A DNA stretch of 8,980 bases from an uncultured Selenomonas sp. Its GTDB lineage: Bacteria; Bacillota; Negativicutes; Selenomonadales; Selenomonadaceae. Positions 6,089 through 8,980 of this stretch are shown in pieces (the stretch's first letter is position 1; the number at the start of each line of letters is the position of its first letter). Below the pieces are notes generated by a model. It had not been told where the DNA came from, searched no databases, and was given only the letters and a program-made list of their open reading frames with translations. The stretch covers positions 1 through 8,980 of the forward strand of contig CAMURM010000042.1 in NCBI GenBank assembly GCA_947097535.1. Reading direction: 5' to 3'. The translations under genes were made by a program, and so were the position numbers.

Positions 6089-6121
6089 AAACCTCCTCAT
6101 AGCAGGGCTATGCGGAGGCTT
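6089..6121 (-). terminator. Intrinsic terminator after the NTF2-like protein gene
   Basis: On the minus strand CCTCCGCATAGC pairs with GCTATGAGGAGG (11 of 12 positions) across a 3-nt loop, followed by TTTTGTTT. The stem (6092-6118) starts about 24 bp after the stop codon at 6142. Confidence 0.85.
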
Positions 6122-6141
6122 TGTGCTGAGAATGCGGAAAA

Positions 6142-7731
6142 TTATCCGTGCTTTCTAAATTCATGCAGTCGAGCGATATGCCCTTCCTCGTCCAAATCGA
6201 CAGTGGTAATATGCGTGGCAGCATCGATGTCCGTTTGCAACGCATACGCATGTCCCCAGCGACTTCCATCCACGATTTCACATCTTATGCTATGCTCCCC
6301 ATGGGTGATGCGCGAACTCAGGTAGGTAAACACCGGCTCTCGCTTCTGAAGCGGAAACTCGACGCAGAGGGTCGTTTCGACATCGCTCTCCAGAACGCAG
6401 TCGGACAACATGCCATAGTAAAACGCAATGTCATCGAAATTCCTTTTTTCATAACAGCTTTGCATGATTTCCAGCCATTCGAGCTCGCTATGCGATGTTT
6501 GAACCAACTGAAGGTCAGAATCGGCTGTCGCCTCAGGCCCCCTGTTCACCGTGATCTGATAATCGCTTTCCCTCTCCCCTGCATTCTTTATTTCAATAAT
6601 TTTTTGATCATCGTCAATCTTGACAAAGAGGATGGTATCTATCTTCCCTTCCTCATGTTGAGCAAGAGCGACGCAGTGGGTGCCAATCGAAAATTCATAG
6701 GAAGATTCATCATCGGAAACCGCATTTTCTATTCCTGAAACAACGGCGGGATAGGCCTCGCAATCCACCTCATCCTCGATCTGCCTTTGTGCAATGCCTG
6801 AAAGATGCTCGAAAACTGCCGCCTTCCCTGCCGCAAGAATCTCACCGTCACGCGAAATATAGCGGCAATCATCTGCAAGCACATTCGTCAAACGCGTGAA
6901 GTCACGGCATTCGATACAACTGCGAAGGAGGCGCATCAAATGTTCCTGGTCACGAATCGCACCCTTTTGATATTTTCCAACGGCAACGTCGCCGAGAACG
7001 GTGCAAAGCGCCTTGACTACCCCGCCGGGGCGCATGAATTCCCGCTCCTCGTCTTTGACGCTCTCCTCGGCGTGCATGATTTCAAGCGTGCCGAACGGCG
7101 TAGAGATCGCGGTGCAGCAAAATTCCTTCATCTGCCCTTTCTCATCGCTGCATCTGCGTTTGGAAACTTCCTTGACGACACCGACCGCGACGCTTCCATT
7201 GAGTATGCTGCAAACGTTATCTAAAGCAAAATGAACAGGTTTTCCCATGATTTCTGCAATCGGTTCCGACGAATCATACGCAGCTTCATCCCGATAGTAT
7301 GTCACTTCATCTGCAATGGCGATCACCTGGACAGTAAATGTGTCATCGGGAAAGAAGTCCGGCACAACATCCACATTGACGAGGTATATACGGACACTCC
7401 CTTCCTTTGTCAGAGGATGCGTGAAGGTCACCCAGCGCTCCAGAACGCTGTCACAATCATCAGCCGCAAATTGCTGGCAAGCGTCCGCTACAGCGAGCTG
7501 CCACATTTGATTGCCGCTCACATGGCTGGTGAATCCTGCTAAGTTGTATGAAGCCTCGCCCGGAAGGATATGGAAATTCATCTCGACAGAGCCGATGTTC
7601 GTCCATATATACATTCCATAATAGCCTTGAAAAACCGCGCCGTTATCCATGACATAGCGCACGACACAATTCATGAAGAAGTCGTCATTTTCCGTCAGGC
7701 ATCCAAACCCGAGTTCAGGCAATAAATTCAT
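6142..7731 (-). CDS. Unknown 529-residue protein, probably two C-terminal NTF2-like domains
   Basis: I do not recognise this protein as a whole. There is no signal peptide or membrane segment, so it is probably cytoplasmic. It is acidic and unusually cysteine-rich (18 Cys). Residues 262-382 (HLMRLLRSCIECRDFTRLTN, then a strand-rich part ending TILFVKIDDDQKIIEI) have the helix-then-sheet pattern of SnoaL/NTF2-like domains. Residues 415-525 (ELEWLEIMQSCYEKRNFDDI, ending ITTVDLDEEGHIARLHEF) look like a second copy. The first 255 residues are mixed alpha/beta with no motif I can name. The ATG at 7731 is chosen because GAGGTG (7738-7743) lies 6 nt before it; the GTG at 7740 overlaps that site. It follows the DUF445 gene by 113 bp without a visible terminator, so the two may be co-transcribed. 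A terminator closes it. NTF2-like folds can be enzymatic or purely binding, so no function is assigned. Confidence 0.8.
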   Translation of the reverse strand: MNLLPELGFGCLTENDDFFMNCVVRYVMDNGAVFQGYYGMYIWTNIGSVEMNFHILPGEASYNLAGFTSHVSGNQMWQLAVADACQQFAADDCDSVLERWVTFTHPLTKEGSVRIYLVNVDVVPDFFPDDTFTVQVIAIADEVTYYRDEAAYDSSEPIAEIMGKPVHFALDNVCSILNGSVAVGVVKEVSKRRCSDEKGQMKEFCCTAISTPFGTLEIMHAEESVKDEEREFMRPGGVVKALCTVLGDVAVGKYQKGAIRDQEHLMRLLRSCIECRDFTRLTNVLADDCRYISRDGEILAAGKAAVFEHLSGIAQRQIEDEVDCEAYPAVVSGIENAVSDDESSYEFSIGTHCVALAQHEEGKIDTILFVKIDDDQKIIEIKNAGERESDYQITVNRGPEATADSDLQLVQTSHSELEWLEIMQSCYEKRNFDDIAFYYGMLSDCVLESDVETTLCVEFPLQKREPVFTYLSSRITHGEHSIRCEIVDGSRWGHAYALQTDIDAATHITTVDLDEEGHIARLHEFRKHG

Positions 7732-7844
7732 AATGCTCACCTCACAAAATCATACACAAGATTCATCCATGCTACCCTTCGCGACGTTCCTCATTCCTCA
7801 TATGGCGCCGGGCAAAAGCAAAGCGTCCTGGCAACAGCGAGGGA

Positions 7845-8980
7845 TCATCCCTGCACGATCTGCAGAAGCACGAAGATGATGAGCCCTATTCCCGCGCCGA
7901 CGATCGAGCCGTTCATGCGGATCCACAGGAGATCCGGCTCGACCTTGTCGTAGACGAGATGGTTGAGCTGCTCGTCGGTCAGGCGCGCGAGCACGTCACG
8001 CACGATGACGCCGACGAGCTCCTGCGCGGCGAGCGCCGAGCGAGCCGCGAGGTCATAGAGAAGCCGATCGATGGCGCGCTGCATCTTCGCATCCTCAGTG
8101 ACGAGAGCGAGCGTGCGCCTGAGCTCTTCGACGAGCACGGTGGAAAAGTTCTCGCGCAGCATGGGCAGCACGGTATCGAAGCTGCGCGCGCGCCGCGCCA
8201 AAAAGAAGTGCTTCTGCACGAAGGCGAGACTGCGCTCGATCGCCTCCTCCAGCGGCAGCCCCGCGAGCAAGGCATCGCGAAGCTCCAGTGAGAAATCACG
8301 GAAACCTTCATCATCGCACAGCTCCTGAGCCTTCGTGTAGCATATCGACAGGAACTTTTTCTGCAGCTCCGAGTCCTTCTCCGCCAGCTCCGTCAGCACC
8401 GTCAGCGCCTGATGGCGCGCGAGATGCGCGAGATCGGAAAAGTTCAGGACGTCCGTCATCTGCCCGATGCCAAGAAGGAACTTCGACCAGGTGCTCTTCG
8501 CATTTTCCTTCGCGTAGTTGAAGAGAAGCTCTTCGATCCTTTCGGAAAACGCGGGCGCCGCGACCTTCTCTGCAAGGAACTGCGCGGCACGCGCGACGAG
8601 CGCATGGTCGCGCTCATCATCGCGCAGCCAGCGGCCGATCAACGAAAAGATTTCCTCAGGGCGCGCCTTCGTGAGCTCCTGCCGCATCTCGGCGGCGACG
8701 GCTCGTGCTTGCTGCTCCCGGTCGATGTGCATGGCGAAGCTGCGCACATAGTGCAGGAACTGCGCGACGAGCTTTCCCTGCACCTCTTCGCGCCGCAGAA
8801 ATTCGAGCAGCCGCGCGACGAGGTCGATATGCTGCAGCGCGCGGAAGATCTTGCGGCGCGAGAAGAACTCCTTCTGCACGAGCGTGACCGATGCCTCGAT
8901 GAAGGAGGCGCGGCGGCGCGGCAGGAGCGCCGTGTGCCACGGGAAGCCCAGCGGCTTCTTGAAGAGCGCCGTCACGGCGA
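7845..8980 (-). CDS. DUF445 family membrane-anchored protein, N-terminus missing
   Basis: The frame is open to the right edge; 378 codons are visible and the true start is outside. The first residues, AVTALFKKPLGFPWHTALLP and then RRR, match the DUF445 N-terminal region (AV..LF.P......PRR). The apparent GTG start at 8975 is thus an internal valine. A long charged helical middle follows. The C-terminus, VYDKVEPDLLWIRMNGSIVG and then a hydrophobic helix ending LLQIVQG, is the classic DUF445 ending with its single C-terminal membrane segment. Probably a few tens of residues are lost, including an N-terminal hydrophobic segment. The family is widespread in Firmicutes and of unknown function. The small palindrome at its stop codon has no T-run, so transcription may continue into the next gene. 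Confidence 0.9.
   Translation of the reverse strand, partial: AVTALFKKPLGFPWHTALLPRRRASFIEASVTLVQKEFFSRRKIFRALQHIDLVARLLEFLRREEVQGKLVAQFLHYVRSFAMHIDREQQARAVAAEMRQELTKARPEEIFSLIGRWLRDDERDHALVARAAQFLAEKVAAPAFSERIEELLFNYAKENAKSTWSKFLLGIGQMTDVLNFSDLAHLARHQALTVLTELAEKDSELQKKFLSICYTKAQELCDDEGFRDFSLELRDALLAGLPLEEAIERSLAFVQKHFFLARRARSFDTVLPMLRENFSTVLVEELRRTLALVTEDAKMQRAIDRLLYDLAARSALAAQELVGVIVRDVLARLTDEQLNHLVYDKVEPDLLWIRMNGSIVGAGIGLIIFVLLQIVQG

Noticed and set aside
7732..7844. Promoter for the NTF2-like gene (TATGAT in the gap)
   Set aside because: No reasonable -35 hexamer lies 16-18 bp upstream and there is no terminator before it, so co-transcription with DUF445 is as likely.
7840..7852. Small palindrome AGGGATCATCCCT at the DUF445 stop as a terminator
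   Set aside because: The stem is 6 bp around one base, leaving no room for a loop, and no T-run follows on the minus strand.
8973..8975. GTG as start of the DUF445 gene
   Set aside because: It falls in the conserved AV..LF stretch of the family and the frame stays open to the window edge, so it is an internal valine.
1..8980. CRISPR array, tRNA, rRNA, insertion sequence or phage attachment site
   Set aside because: I saw no regularly spaced repeats, no tRNA or rRNA-like sequence, and no transposase or integrase frame with terminal repeats.

Overview
Every gene I can support lies on the minus strand, so the window reads right to left. The GC-rich coding sequence, strong AGGAGG-type ribosome binding sites, DUF445 protein and small secreted proteins with BamE-like motifs suggest a GC-rich Firmicute, possibly a Negativicute such as Selenomonas. 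The genus is inference; no rRNA or marker gene is present.

Right end (8980-6142): a DUF445 membrane-anchored protein whose start is outside the window, then a 529-residue cytoplasmic protein of unknown function. Its second half looks like two NTF2/SnoaL-type domains. It is closed by a strong intrinsic terminator.

Middle (6030-2090): a four-gene envelope operon. It has a double zinc-ribbon protein with a C-terminal membrane anchor, then an exported membrane-anchored protein with two tandem TPM domains. Two paralogous secreted proteins of about 195 residues follow. Gene spacings are 12, 14 and 44 bp and each gene has its own ribosome binding site. A second terminator and a probable promoter lie upstream, and a terminator lies at 2116-2150. 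Duplication shaped this operon twice: inside the TPM gene and in the secreted pair.

Left end (2090-1): a damaged type III restriction-modification locus. Behind an exact TATAAT box there is a fragment resembling the tail of a DUF4391 protein. Next comes an intact ribosome binding site with 12 codons that resemble the start of a type III Mod methyltransferase. These run directly into about 24 codons that resemble a Mod C-terminus, so almost all of mod appears deleted. After this scar come a 37-bp near-perfect palindrome inside a 23-codon reading frame, an AT-rich YhcG/DUF1016 PDDEXK nuclease gene, and the GC-rich res gene, which runs off the window. The frames are joined by 1-4 bp stop/start overlaps. 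The strongest leads are the loss of mod with res retained, the compositionally foreign yhcG gene between them, and a 23-nt palindromic sequence shared by yhcG and its leader.
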